The translations under genes were made by a program, and so were the position numbers. The notes beneath the pieces were generated by a model that was not told the DNA's origin, searched no databases, and saw only the letters and a program-made list of their open reading frames with translations. A stretch of DNA of 64,000 nucleotides, from contig NZ_CALHVM010000059.1 of assembly GCF_938039205.1 (NCBI RefSeq), forward strand, positions 62,001 through 126,000, given 5' to 3'. Below, in pieces: positions 27,778 through 37,106 of the stretch; position 1 is the stretch's first letter; every line of letters starts with the position of its first letter. This DNA comes from an uncultured Campylobacter sp. Its GTDB lineage: Bacteria; Campylobacterota; Campylobacteria; Campylobacterales; Campylobacteraceae.

Positions 27778-29631
27778 TTAGTTTTTCTTCTTTTTTTCCG
27801 CAGCTGCCGCTTCAGTATCTGCTAGCGAGGTGATTTCGTATTTTTGATCGATGTAGCCCATTTCTAGTAGCTTATTAAAGATTTTAGCCGTGAGAGGTCC
27901 GGCAGCCAGACCGCCGTGTCCGCCGTGCTCGATAATAACGGTAACGGCATATCTAGGCTCCTCGTAAGGCCCATAGGTCGTGACCCACGCGTGCGAGCGG
28001 CGCAGATACTCCATGTCCTCTTCTTTCATACGCTTTTTTTCAGCCTGCGAGATGCCCACGACCTGCGCGGTACCCGTTTTCGCCGCTAAAGTGAGCTTTG
28101 CCTCTTTAAAATATTTATTCGCGGTGCCTTTTTTATGATTTACGACCTCATACATCGCCTTTTGGATGTAGGGCAGCTGCTTTTTCTCAAACGGCGTGAG
28201 GATATCATCGGTAGGCTCAAATTTAACCTCCTCGCCGTTTACGCTACGTAAAAAATGCGGGACGATATTTTTCCCCGTCGCTAGTATGCCCGTATAGCGC
28301 ACCACCTGCATCGGTGTCACGAGAAAATTACCCTGCCCGATCGAGGTAATGAGCGTCTCGCCCTGATACCACGGCTGAGCATATTTTTGCATCTTCCACT
28401 CGCGTCCTGGCACGATACCGACAAACTCGTTAGGCAGGTCCACTCCGCTTTTTTGCCCAAAACCCAGCCGCTCTAAAACCGGGGTTATAGCGTCGATGCC
28501 GACCTTTAAGCTGCCTTTATAAAAATAATCGTCGCAGCTCTCGCGGATGGCCGAGTTCATATCCATAAAACCGTGTCCATAGACGTTCCAGCAGCGGAAA
28601 TTTCGCCCTCCAAGCTCAAACGAACCAGAGCAAAAATACCCATCGGAGCGGTTCATCTTACCGGTGTCTAAAAACGCCATCGCCACGCCCATTTTGATAA
28701 CCGAGCCCGGCGGATAAAGACCGTTTACGAGTTTATTTGTAAAGGGATGATCGATACTTTTAACAAGCTCGTCCCACTTAGCCTGCGAAAGACCCGTAAC
28801 AAACGGGTTTAAATCATACTCAGGGAAGCTACCGGCAGCCAGTATCGAGCCGTCTCTCACGTCCATCACGATGATAACGCCCGCGTTATCGCCGAAAATT
28901 TCCTCGATGTATTTTTGCATCTCAAGGTCGATCGTGAGCGAGATGTCCGAGCTTTGAGGATAGCTCACCGAGATCTCCTCGACCTCCTGATTTAGTGCGT
29001 TTACCTTTACCTTTCGTACGCCTTCTTGCCCCTGCAAAACGGAGTTATAAAAGCGCTCCGTGCCGCTTCTGCCCGTGTGATTGGTTAGCTTTGCGACGGG
29101 ATCAGACTCGACGTCTTGCTGATTTGCGCGACCGACGTAGCCGATGATGTGCGAAGCTAGGTTATTGTAGGGATAGTGGCGCTTGGATGCCGGCTTGACC
29201 TCCAAATTTTCTCGCAGCGAGAGCTCGGCTATACGCGGTATCATCTTGTCGTAATCCATAAAATCGATAATCTGAATAAAGTCTTGATTATAAGGCGAGT
29301 CGGCCTTGACGTATTCGCGTTTTAGCTTCGTGACATTTAAGTCATCGAATAAATTTTGCAAATTTGCAAGCTCGGCGTCTAAAATCTCCACCCTCTTGCC
29401 GCTTAGATGCGGCTTTAACGCGACGGAAAAACCGAGGCGATTTACCGCCATCGGACGGCCTTTGGCGTCTAAAATCAGCCCCCTGACGGGAGCTAGATAT
29501 TGCGTTTTTACCGCATTTTGCTCGGCGATCTCCTCATAAAAATCGTTTGACTTGACGCTAAGGTAATAAACTCGCACCAGCAAAAGCACCCAGACGCTAA
29601 ATATGATGCCAAACACTATGCGCATCCTCAT
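27778..29631 (-). CDS. mrdA: Penicillin-binding protein 2 (elongasome transpeptidase)
   Basis: This peptidoglycan transpeptidase works with RodA in side-wall growth. One N-terminal transmembrane helix (IIFSVWVLLLVRVYYL) precedes the PBP dimer domain. The catalytic SxxK is PPGSVIKMG (about residue 310), the SxN-like box is in ESCDDYFYKGS, and KTGTAQVVG is the KTG box. The C-terminus is a run of Lys after Ala and Glu. The start overlaps the upstream membrane protein by 4 nt. rodA is not adjacent but lies at 60.9 kb. Confidence 0.94.
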   Translation of the reverse strand: MRMRIVFGIIFSVWVLLLVRVYYLSVKSNDFYEEIAEQNAVKTQYLAPVRGLILDAKGRPMAVNRLGFSVALKPHLSGKRVEILDAELANLQNLFDDLNVTKLKREYVKADSPYNQDFIQIIDFMDYDKMIPRIAELSLRENLEVKPASKRHYPYNNLASHIIGYVGRANQQDVESDPVAKLTNHTGRSGTERFYNSVLQGQEGVRKVKVNALNQEVEEISVSYPQSSDISLTIDLEMQKYIEEIFGDNAGVIIVMDVRDGSILAAGSFPEYDLNPFVTGLSQAKWDELVKSIDHPFTNKLVNGLYPPGSVIKMGVAMAFLDTGKMNRSDGYFCSGSFELGGRNFRCWNVYGHGFMDMNSAIRESCDDYFYKGSLKVGIDAITPVLERLGFGQKSGVDLPNEFVGIVPGREWKMQKYAQPWYQGETLITSIGQGNFLVTPMQVVRYTGILATGKNIVPHFLRSVNGEEVKFEPTDDILTPFEKKQLPYIQKAMYEVVNHKKGTANKYFKEAKLTLAAKTGTAQVVGISQAEKKRMKEEDMEYLRRSHAWVTTYGPYEEPRYAVTVIIEHGGHGGLAAGPLTAKIFNKLLEMGYIDQKYEITSLADTEAAAAEKKKKN

Positions 29632-30131
29632 AAGCGCCCCCTAAACAAAACTACCGCCAAAACGGACTCCACGCCGACGTAGATCAGGTACTCGTAGTCA
29701 AATTTGAGTATAGGCAAATTTGCCGCGTAAGATATAAAAGAGCTCGTCGCGCACGTCCAAACATAGCCGCTGGCGACAAATCCCGCTGCCAAAAGCTCCC
29801 TTGATTTTAGCGTAACGATGAGCCAGTCGGACATAAAATGATAAAAAAGCATAAACGCAATCACCGCCGAAAACAGCGAAAACCCGTGCGCCTGCTCGGC
29901 AAAAGTGAGGTAAAACAGACAAAAATACCACTCCTTGCCAAACTCCTTGAGCGTCTTTTGTTTCTGCAAGGTTAGCGTAATCATATAGGTAAAAAATATC
30001 CCGATAAGAGGCGGCAGGTACGCAAATATAGTCGTTAGGCTCTGATAAAAAATGAGAAACGCAACCCAAACAAGCTGCTTTAAAAATCGCTTCTCTGCTC
30101 CCAGTCTTCGCATCGCCGCACTCGTTTGCAT
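29628..30131 (-). CDS. Integral membrane protein in the MreD position
   Basis: This 167-residue protein has about five hydrophobic segments (for example WVAFLIFYQSLTTIFAYLPP and SLFSAVIAFMLFYHFMSDWL). The place directly before mrdA, with a 4-nt overlap, is where mreD lies in many bacteria, and the length fits MreD. Sequence similarity to MreD is not obvious by eye. In C. jejuni an unnamed integral membrane protein precedes mrdA too (recalled). Confidence 0.75.
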   Translation of the reverse strand: MQTSAAMRRLGAEKRFLKQLVWVAFLIFYQSLTTIFAYLPPLIGIFFTYMITLTLQKQKTLKEFGKEWYFCLFYLTFAEQAHGFSLFSAVIAFMLFYHFMSDWLIVTLKSRELLAAGFVASGYVWTCATSSFISYAANLPILKFDYEYLIYVGVESVLAVVLFRGRL

Positions 30132-30249
30132 GGTTATAAATTTATAGCTAAATTTATAAACTTAGCTTTTTGGCTGCTTAAATTTGTAAATTTAGTTAGA
30201 AAATTTGATGATAAAAATGCCAAAATTTGCCTGCGGCTTTTTGATTTCA

Positions 30250-30873
30250 TTACAGCCCCAGCGCGTTTAGATATATAAGCTCGTTTGCCTTTTCTACGCC
30301 TGTTTTTTTAAGCGCCGAAACGAAATGTGCGCCCGGATAGACCTTTAAAACCGCGCTTTTTTGGCTTTGATTTAGCTTGTCTGATTTGGTGAGGAAATTT
30401 AAAATCTTTTGATCGGGGCGTAGGAAGCTTTGCAAATAGTCGTTTACGTCTTTATCTATCTGCATATCAAACTGGCGCGAGTCGATGAGATGCACAAAAA
30501 GCTTGATGTTGGCTCTAAATTTTAGGTACTCGTCAAGATTTTTTCTCCACTGCGCATGCATGCTTTTGGCCACTTTGGCATATCCAAAGCCCGGTAAATC
30601 AACGAAGGTCAAATTTGCCCTCTCCTCGCTTAGCTCGCCTTGCTCGTTTTTGATGCCGCGCGCATACTCGACCTCGAAAAAATTTATGAGGCGCGTTTTT
30701 CCCGGCGTGGAGCTGCTTTTGGCTAGGCTTTTTTGGTTTACGAGAGTGTTTATGAGGCTACTTTTGCCCACGTTTGAGCGCCCCAGAAACGCCACTTCGC
30801 TAGAGTTTGCAGGCGGAGCTAGCGAGATGTCGGGCGCTGAAACTAGAAATTTTGCGTTTAAAACGCGGATCAC
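30250..30873 (-). CDS. engB: Ribosome biogenesis GTPase YsxC/EngB
   Basis: This essential GTPase acts in 50S assembly. The G1 motif is GRSNVGKSSLINTLVN, G3 is DLPGFGYAKV and G4 is in LTKSDKLNQ. The 207 residues match. It overlaps lptA by 4 nt at the end of the hisB-kdsC-lptC-lptA-engB operon. Confidence 0.95.
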   Translation of the reverse strand: MIRVLNAKFLVSAPDISLAPPANSSEVAFLGRSNVGKSSLINTLVNQKSLAKSSSTPGKTRLINFFEVEYARGIKNEQGELSEERANLTFVDLPGFGYAKVAKSMHAQWRKNLDEYLKFRANIKLFVHLIDSRQFDMQIDKDVNDYLQSFLRPDQKILNFLTKSDKLNQSQKSAVLKVYPGAHFVSALKKTGVEKANELIYLNALGL

Positions 30874-31346
30874 TTTTTGTCCTCAACCTGGAAGATAAAT
30901 TTAACCGGCTCTTTTTTGCCGCTGTTTACGTTGTATGTGCCACTGTTTTGATTGACTGTGATCTTTTCGCCGTAGACTTTTTTATCGGTTTCTATCTCGT
31001 GCAAAAAGCCGTTGCCGTTTATCGTATATAAATTCGGCGTTGGCTCGTAAATAAGCTCGCTACCGCTACCGTCGTATGTTTTATTTTTGATAAATACTCT
31101 AAATTTGGCGTTACCGGAAGCGACATATTTTAGCGGATTTCGCTTTTTGTCGAAATATATCACTACCAAATTTGCAGTGAGCGTATCCTTGCCTTTTTTA
31201 ATATTTACATTGCCTTTAAATTCGCTTATTTGTTTGCCTTCGTCAGCATAAAACTCGTCCGCTGTGATCTCCACCTGCTCTGCTAAAAGCGGTAAAGCGC
31301 TAAGCGCCAAAACTAAAGCCACTTTTTTAAAACCAAAATTTATCAT
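30870..31346 (-). CDS. lptA: LPS transport periplasmic protein LptA (OstA-like)
   Basis: This 158-residue periplasmic protein has a signal peptide (VALVLALSALPLLA) and the OstA/LptA jelly-roll start VEITADEFYADEGKQISEFK. It bridges the inner and outer membranes in LPS export. The gene just upstream encodes LptC, and KdsC (KDO synthesis) is two genes upstream, so substrate synthesis and export are co-encoded. Confidence 0.88.
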   Translation of the reverse strand: MINFGFKKVALVLALSALPLLAEQVEITADEFYADEGKQISEFKGNVNIKKGKDTLTANLVVIYFDKKRNPLKYVASGNAKFRVFIKNKTYDGSGSELIYEPTPNLYTINGNGFLHEIETDKKVYGEKITVNQNSGTYNVNSGKKEPVKFIFQVEDKK

Positions 31347-31354
31347 TTTCCGTC

Positions 31355-31882
31355 CTATCTTTTTCTATCTTGCTCTATCAAAGCAAAGGCCTTTTTGATA
31401 TAAGCTTTTTTTAATTCAAAGTCGTAAACCAGGGCTTTGCCGACTATTTTATCCTCGTTTTTCGTTAGCGTAAAAGGCGTTTGCGTAGTAGCTACTTTTG
31501 TTGCAGTACTATAAATGACCTCTTCTGATAAAAAGGTCAAATTTTCATTATTTGCATAGCGCGCGTTACCCTGAAGTATAATTCGACCGCCGTTATAAAA
31601 CGCTTTATCGGAGCTCACGTTATGCTCTTTGTTATCTTTAAAGATTTCCGCTCTAAATTTGATAAATTCGTCAAATTCCGAGTATCTATTCCACGTATCG
31701 GCTTCATATCTAGCATTTACTACAGTAGCATTCATCTCGTAGTCAGTGACTGCGTTCATCTGCATGTTTGTAGTCACTTCGCCGCCCTTTAAGAGCTCGC
31801 TATAGTAAGGCTCCTCAATCGCCAAATAAACCATCGCCACGCTAAAAATGCTGACGACTAGGTAAAAAATCCTTATAACCAA
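31355..31882 (-). CDS. lptC: LPS export protein LptC
   Basis: The 175-residue bitopic protein has one N-terminal transmembrane helix (VIRIFYLVVSIFSVAMVYLA). A beta-rich periplasmic part carries features of LptC (VTDYEMNATVVNARYE; DKAFYNGGRIILQGNARYAN). The call rests on the fold pattern and on its place next to lptA and kdsC. It overlaps kdsC by 10 nt. Confidence 0.82.
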   Translation of the reverse strand: MVIRIFYLVVSIFSVAMVYLAIEEPYYSELLKGGEVTTNMQMNAVTDYEMNATVVNARYEADTWNRYSEFDEFIKFRAEIFKDNKEHNVSSDKAFYNGGRIILQGNARYANNENLTFLSEEVIYSTATKVATTQTPFTLTKNEDKIVGKALVYDFELKKAYIKKAFALIEQDRKR

Positions 31883-32361
31883 CGCTTAGCCCACTCTTGC
31901 ATTAAGCCCTCGCTGCGGATAAGTATCTCTATCATCTCGCGCACCGCGCCGTTGCCGCCTTTATAGTTGAGCCTCGTTCTTACTTCAAGCTCTTTGATCG
32001 CATTTTTCGGTTTAAAGCTCCATCCGACGCTTTTTAGTAGCTTGTAGTCGTTGTAATCGTCACCTATTGCTGCTGCATTTTCAAACTCGAGTCCTTCAAA
32101 TTTAAGTATATGTTTTGCGGTTTCAAATTTATCGCTAATGCCTTGATAGACGTGCGTTATCTTTAGATCCTGCGCCCTTTTTTCGACGATAGGCGAGCTT
32201 CTGCCTGTGATGATCGCGACTTTTTTACCGAGCTTTAGCCAGCTCTCGATAGCGTATCCATCCTTAACGTCAAAAAATTTAAGCTCGTCGCCGTTTGGGC
32301 TATAAACGATCTTGCCGTCGGTTAGGCACCCGTCGACGTCTAAAAATATAATCTCTATCAT
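31873..32361 (-). CDS. kdsC: KDO-8-phosphate phosphatase KdsC (HAD)
   Basis: This HAD-family phosphatase makes KDO from KDO-8-phosphate for the LPS core. The first motif is IIFLDVDGCLTDGKI (nucleophile Asp). Motif II is IITGRSSPIVEKRAQDL, and the last acidic motif is AAIGDDYNDYKLLKSVG. The 162 residues, without a cap domain, fit the KdsC tetramer type. It overlaps hisB by 4 nt. Confidence 0.9.
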   Translation of the reverse strand: MIEIIFLDVDGCLTDGKIVYSPNGDELKFFDVKDGYAIESWLKLGKKVAIITGRSSPIVEKRAQDLKITHVYQGISDKFETAKHILKFEGLEFENAAAIGDDYNDYKLLKSVGWSFKPKNAIKELEVRTRLNYKGGNGAVREMIEILIRSEGLMQEWAKRWL

Positions 32362-32921
32362 AGCACGCCTTTCGTGCTAGGCACGCCGACTCTAGCGTTT
32401 TTGGCTAGAGCTCTTCTTAGCGCGACGGCACAGGCTTTAAAACTGGCCTCCAAAATATGATGAGAGTTTCGTCCGCGGATTTTAGCGATATGCAAGGTGA
32501 TTGCGGCATTAAATGCTAGAGCCTGGAAAAACTCATTCGCTAGCTCTATGTCGAATTCGCCGACTTTCCCCTCGTTTATACTTTCATATACCAAAAACGG
32601 ACGGTTTGAAAGATCAAGAGCGCAGTTTACCGCCGCCTCGTCCATCACCACCGTCGCCTCGCCAAATCTCTCCACGCCGCTAAGCGGATAAATTTGCTCG
32701 CGCAAAGCCAGTCCGATAACGATACCCACGTCCTCCACGCTATGATGGAAATCCACATGCAAATCACCCTTGCAAACAAGCTTCATATCAAAAAGCGCAT
32801 GCTTGCAAAAGGCCTCAAGCATGTGGTCAAAAAATCCTATGCCCGTGCTTATCTCGGATTTGCCACTGCCGTAAATTTCAAGCTCTAGGCTGATATCCGT
32901 CTCTTTTGTCTTTCTTTGCAT
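32358..32921 (-). CDS. hisB: Imidazoleglycerol-phosphate dehydratase
   Basis: This enzyme acts in step six of histidine synthesis. The manganese-binding His motifs are GFFDHMLEAFCKHALF, DFHHSVEDVGIVIG and GRNSHHILEASFKA. The 187 residues are the monofunctional type without the N-terminal phosphatase. It is set apart from any other his gene and placed between rlpA and kdsC, as in C. jejuni (recalled). Confidence 0.95.
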   Translation of the reverse strand: MQRKTKETDISLELEIYGSGKSEISTGIGFFDHMLEAFCKHALFDMKLVCKGDLHVDFHHSVEDVGIVIGLALREQIYPLSGVERFGEATVVMDEAAVNCALDLSNRPFLVYESINEGKVGEFDIELANEFFQALAFNAAITLHIAKIRGRNSHHILEASFKACAVALRRALAKNARVGVPSTKGVL

Positions 32922-32922
32922 C

Positions 32923-33801
32923 TTATTCCCTCACGAAAAATGCGCCCGAGATATGCCCTGCGCTTATGAAGTCTTTTGCTTCTTCTTCGCTTCTAAAGCC
33001 GCTTATAAATACCCTGTAAATTTTACCGCCGTCAAGATCATACGACTTTATAACAGTATCATAGGCGCCGTTGCCGTATTGTCCAGCGTGCTGCCGTTTA
33101 TGAGCGTTTGCGCCACTTAAATTTTTAAATGCGCCGATTTGCACCATAAAAATACCGCCGACAAAAGACTGTTGTTGCGGTTGCGCCTTAGTTTGAGTGC
33201 TCGTTTTTAGCGAGCCGCTAGGTTGTTTTGAGCTAGGCTGAGAGGATGCTACAACAGCTCCGCCGACGTTGCCGTTAAAGCCAACAACCTCTAGTAAAAC
33301 GGGGGCCGTGCCGGCGTTAAATACATCAAGCTTAACCGCGCCGGTTTTTGACAAATCTATCACGCGACCTGCCACGAAAGGGCCTCGGTCGTTTATACGC
33401 ACGATGATGTTTTTACCGTTTTTTATATTCGTCACGCGCACCATCGTATTCATCGGCAGAGTCTTATGTGCCGCCGTCATAGCATGCATATCGTAAGTCT
33501 CACCGTTTGACGTCTTTTTACCGTGAAAATCCGGACCGTACCAGCTGGCTATACCGCTAGCCCTATCACCGACCTTGACTACGGTCGGATAATAGGTTTT
33601 TCCGTTTATGGTATACGGGCGCATGGTTGCTTCATGTATACCTTTTGAACTGTTTATTTTGCCGCTCTTTTTTGAGCCGCCGCTAGCGGTAATCCCGCCG
33701 GAAGGCGAGGTCAAGAACGAACAGCCGCTCATAAAAAATACAAAAAATAGACTAAAAAATATAAATTTAGCCCTACTCGGTTGCGGCAAGTTTGGCTCCA
33801 A
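32923..33801 (-). CDS. rlpA: RlpA-like lipoprotein with SPOR domain
   Basis: The lipobox is MSGC (Cys about residue 27). The double-psi beta-barrel RlpA domain spans about residues 70-170, with GIASWYGPDFHGKKTSNGET and RINDRGPFVAGRVIDLS; the Glu/His/Asp layout of RlpA transglycosylases is visible. A Ser/Gln-rich linker leads to a C-terminal SPOR domain (GIFMVQIGAFKNLSGANAHK) that binds denuded glycan at the septum. The start overlaps mltD by 29 nt. Confidence 0.92.
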   Translation of the reverse strand: MEPNLPQPSRAKFIFFSLFFVFFMSGCSFLTSPSGGITASGGSKKSGKINSSKGIHEATMRPYTINGKTYYPTVVKVGDRASGIASWYGPDFHGKKTSNGETYDMHAMTAAHKTLPMNTMVRVTNIKNGKNIIVRINDRGPFVAGRVIDLSKTGAVKLDVFNAGTAPVLLEVVGFNGNVGGAVVASSQPSSKQPSGSLKTSTQTKAQPQQQSFVGGIFMVQIGAFKNLSGANAHKRQHAGQYGNGAYDTVIKSYDLDGGKIYRVFISGFRSEEEAKDFISAGHISGAFFVRE

Positions 33802-34984
33802 TCGAGCTGTTTGAGCTCATAAGAGTATTGGCTTCTTTTAAATCCTCAAGCGCTACGTCAAATTTCTGTGAAACTTCTCCGAGCGTATCGCCGCTTTTTA
33901 CCATATACTCGGCTAGATAGTTTACGTTTTGCTCACTTGGGATAACTAGCTTTTGACTAGGCTTGATCTCGTTTGAAGCAAGTCCGTTGTACTCTTTTAT
34001 GATTTTATGATTTACGCCGGTTTTTTCCGCTATAGTTAGTAGCGTATCGTTCTCTTTGGCAGTATAAATTTCAAATTTTCTATTTTGCGCTACTTCGAAA
34101 TTGTCGCTAAACATTTTCTTTTTGTTTAATGGAATATAAAGATAATAAGGTTTTTCCGTAGGTGGAGTATAGACGAATTTTAGATGCATATTGTACTCTT
34201 TCATCTTTTTTAGACTAAGACCTATGCTGTCTCCTACCTCCATTAGCGTTGTACCGCCGGGGACATCTATCTTTGATAGTTCTATGCCTTTCGTTCCACT
34301 TAAGGCCTGCGTTTTAGCCAGCAAATTTTCCTGCTCTTTTGCTATATGCGCAATGACTAAAATTTTCTTGACGAAATTTTTAGTTTCTTTTGGAATATAG
34401 CTTTTTTTATCGTCTAGCAATGTTGCCAGATCGGTAGTTCCGGCTTTTTTAATACCTTCCCTTAATCTAGTGTCGCCACAGTTGTAAGCCATCATCGCAA
34501 GATACCATTTACCAAAGTCATTTTTTAGACTCTGTAGGTATTTTGTAGCTGCAACGGTAGCCGCTATCGGGTCTTTTCGCTCGTCGGTGTATTTATCGAC
34601 TCTAAGACCGTAAAGTTTTGCCGTAGACTCCATAAACTGCCAAATTCCGATGGCTTTTTTGCTAGAAACTATGTGATTTGAAAAACCGGACTCCGTCATA
34701 GCAAGATATAAAAACGACTCTGGTATACCTGAGTCTTTTATAATCTTTTGAAGCATCGGGATATGTTTATAGCCGCCTTTGACGGTATCTATAAACTCTT
34801 TTCTTTTACTATCTTTAATGGAATTTTTTATAGAAGCGTAGTGAGAGCTTTGTAAAAATTTAGCATCTATGTCAAATTCTTTTAATATCATCTTTTGGGT
34901 TTGCTCTGCGTCGCTGCTAGCCGCGGTCGCAAAAAGCCACCCCGTACATGCTAGACACAGCATTATTACTCTAAAGATTTTCAT
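33773..34984 (-). CDS. mltD: Lytic transglycosylase MltD with LysM repeats
   Basis: A signal peptide (VIMLCLACTGWLFATAA) is followed by an SLT domain at about residues 75-185. That domain has LYLAMTESGFSNHIVSSKKA (catalytic Glu) and IGIWQFMESTAKLYGL. Two LysM-type repeats near the C-terminus, YTAKENDTLLTIAEKTGVNH and YMVKSGDTLGEVSQKFDVAL, bind glycan. It lies in an operon with rlpA and tatD, 12 nt after the tatD stop. Confidence 0.93.
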   Translation of the reverse strand: MKIFRVIMLCLACTGWLFATAASSDAEQTQKMILKEFDIDAKFLQSSHYASIKNSIKDSKRKEFIDTVKGGYKHIPMLQKIIKDSGIPESFLYLAMTESGFSNHIVSSKKAIGIWQFMESTAKLYGLRVDKYTDERKDPIAATVAATKYLQSLKNDFGKWYLAMMAYNCGDTRLREGIKKAGTTDLATLLDDKKSYIPKETKNFVKKILVIAHIAKEQENLLAKTQALSGTKGIELSKIDVPGGTTLMEVGDSIGLSLKKMKEYNMHLKFVYTPPTEKPYYLYIPLNKKKMFSDNFEVAQNRKFEIYTAKENDTLLTIAEKTGVNHKIIKEYNGLASNEIKPSQKLVIPSEQNVNYLAEYMVKSGDTLGEVSQKFDVALEDLKEANTLMSSNSSIGAKLAATE

Positions 34985-34996
34985 TTTTCTCCTTGA

Positions 34997-35782
34997 TTAC
35001 GTGTTAAATTTCGTAAAGATTTTCTTTGCACTTTTTGTTGTTATTTCCATTACCTCTTCTTCTTTTAAATTTAAAATCTCAGCCATCTTCGTCGCAACTA
35101 ATCGCGTAAATGCAGGCTCGTTTCTGCGCCCCCTAAAAGGCTCGGGCGTTAGATACGGCGCATCTGTTTCAAGTAGTAGCCTATCTCGCGGAATTTGGGG
35201 CAAAATTTGAACCAAATTCTTTGCATTCTTAAACGTCAAAACTCCGCCAATGCCAAAATAAAATTCACCCATTTTAGCAAGCTCTAAAAGCAACGGCGAA
35301 GCGTTATAGCAGTGTAAAACCGCCGCAACTAGCTTGCTTGCATACTCTTTTAGGATATTAAAACTATCTTCGTTTGCATCTCTAATATGCAAAATAACGG
35401 GCAAATTTAACTCTACGGTCATATCAAGCTGCGCTCTAAATACGCGCTTTTGTTCCGCTTTTTCAAGCTCTTTTTCGTTTTCGTCTTTGGGCAATCGGAA
35501 ATAATCAAGCCCGCATTCGCCCACGGCTATACACTTTTCGTCTCGCGCAAATTTACGCAGAGCCTCTTCGTCAAATCCCGCTTTCTCATACGGATGAACT
35601 CCGACGGCAAAAAATACATTTTCAAATTCGCGGGTTATTTTAGCCGCTTTTGGTAAATCATTAATATCAGCACCCGGTATTAGCACTCCGTCAACGCCGT
35701 TTTCTCGGGCATTTGCGATAACTTTTGCGAGATCGTTATCAAAGCTTTTATCGTCCAGATGACAGTGCGTGTCTATTATCAT
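34997..35782 (-). CDS. tatD: TatD family metal-dependent hydrolase
   Basis: This TIM-barrel nuclease has 261 residues. Metal motifs are present: IDTHCHLDDKSF at the N-terminus, VGECGLDYFRL, LHIRDANEDSF, AAVLHCYNAS and LLLETDAPYLTPEPFRGRRN. TatD proteins are 3'-5' exonucleases involved in DNA repair. The start shares one base with the upstream regulator stop (TGATG). Confidence 0.94.
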   Translation of the reverse strand: MIIDTHCHLDDKSFDNDLAKVIANARENGVDGVLIPGADINDLPKAAKITREFENVFFAVGVHPYEKAGFDEEALRKFARDEKCIAVGECGLDYFRLPKDENEKELEKAEQKRVFRAQLDMTVELNLPVILHIRDANEDSFNILKEYASKLVAAVLHCYNASPLLLELAKMGEFYFGIGGVLTFKNAKNLVQILPQIPRDRLLLETDAPYLTPEPFRGRRNEPAFTRLVATKMAEILNLKEEEVMEITTKSAKKIFTKFNT

Positions 35783-37035
35783 CAGGCTATTTCCACCCTA
35801 TTTCGACCGTTTTGCTTAGCCCTGTAAAGAGCCTCGTCGGCAAGCTCTAAAATCTCGTCGACGTTATAATCGCTTTTACCGAAAGTAACGCCTATGGAGA
35901 CCGAAATTTTAACCGGTTCGTTTTTAATATTTATCGGATTGGCTGCTATTGCGGCTCTTAATCCGACAAAAAATTTAACCGCGTCTTCTTGCGATACGTT
36001 TTTTAATAAAACGCAAAATTCTCCGCCGCCGAATCTAGCCGCTATATCGCTGCTTTTGGTGTCGTCGATTAATTTTTTAGCCAGTAGTTTCAAAATTTTA
36101 TCGCCGCTATCTTGTCCGTATTTATCGTTGATATTTTTCAGACCGTCTACGTCGATCACGGCTACGGCGTAAGGCATAGGATTTTCTTCCAAACTAGCCA
36201 AATATTCTTGCATATCGTCGTAAAAATACCTTCTATTAAATAATCCGGTTAGAAAATCTTTATTGGCGAAATTTGCGATTTTATTGATATTTTCCATATT
36301 TTCTATAGTATTATTTACGCGGCAAATAAGCTCTTCTTTTAAAAACGGCTTAGCGATAAAATCATTAGCTCCGTTTTTCAAAAATACCGCACCGCTAACG
36401 TTTTCGTTTGCGCTAGTCATCATTATAACGCCTAGTTCGTTTTTATCTTTTTGTTCCCTTAGCTCTTTTAAAACCGCCAAACCGTCTTTTACCGGCATGC
36501 CGTAATCAGAAACCACGAGTTTTATATCGGGATTATCGGCAAAATAATTCATCGCCTCCTCACCGTGAGCCGCCGTAAATACTCGAAACTGCAAATTTTG
36601 CAGTATTTTTTTTACGTCATTTCTAGTCTGCATTACGTCTTCTACTACCATGACCTTATACTGCTTGTTATTTTTTAGCCTATCTATCATATGAAATATA
36701 TAATTTACGTCGCTCATATTTCCCTTATAGACGTAGTCCACGATGTCCTTGTCCATAAAAGTTTCTCTAGTCTTATCGTCCATACTACCCGTTAAAACTA
36801 TAATCGGTAAGCCCTTAGACGCTACGAAATCAACTACTTCGCCATTTGGAGCATCGGGTAAATTTAAATCGAGCAAAGTTATAAAATAATCCTTAGCCTT
36901 CGTAAGAAACGCCTGAGCTTCGGCTAAGCTGTGAGCGACGTCTACTTGCATCTCGGTATTATCTTCCATCTTTTTAGCTATTAGCTTTGCTAAGGCTTTA
37001 TTGTCTTCTACTATTAAAATTTTGCTTTTTTCCAT
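35782..37035 (-). CDS. Double-receiver response regulator with GGDEF-type output (CbrR-like)
   Basis: The 417-residue protein has two receiver domains. The first is about residues 5-120, with VEDNKALAKLIAKK and LLDLNLPDAPNGE. The second is about residues 130-250, with VVEDVMQTRNDVKKILQ, LVVSDYGMPVKDG and FIAKPFLKEEL. A GGDEF-type domain then spans about 255-417. The signature reads RFGGGEFCVLL, with Gly where the metal-binding Asp or Glu should be, so cyclase activity is doubtful. The architecture matches C. jejuni CbrR, a bile-resistance regulator beside tatD (recalled). No sensor kinase is adjacent. Confidence 0.88.
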   Translation of the reverse strand: MEKSKILIVEDNKALAKLIAKKMEDNTEMQVDVAHSLAEAQAFLTKAKDYFITLLDLNLPDAPNGEVVDFVASKGLPIIVLTGSMDDKTRETFMDKDIVDYVYKGNMSDVNYIFHMIDRLKNNKQYKVMVVEDVMQTRNDVKKILQNLQFRVFTAAHGEEAMNYFADNPDIKLVVSDYGMPVKDGLAVLKELREQKDKNELGVIMMTSANENVSGAVFLKNGANDFIAKPFLKEELICRVNNTIENMENINKIANFANKDFLTGLFNRRYFYDDMQEYLASLEENPMPYAVAVIDVDGLKNINDKYGQDSGDKILKLLAKKLIDDTKSSDIAARFGGGEFCVLLKNVSQEDAVKFFVGLRAAIAANPINIKNEPVKISVSIGVTFGKSDYNVDEILELADEALYRAKQNGRNRVEIA

Positions 37036-37106
37036 AAATACCCATCTAAAAATTTTCGAGAATATACCATTACTTTTCTTTTTTCAACCTAAATTTTAAG
37101 CCAAAC

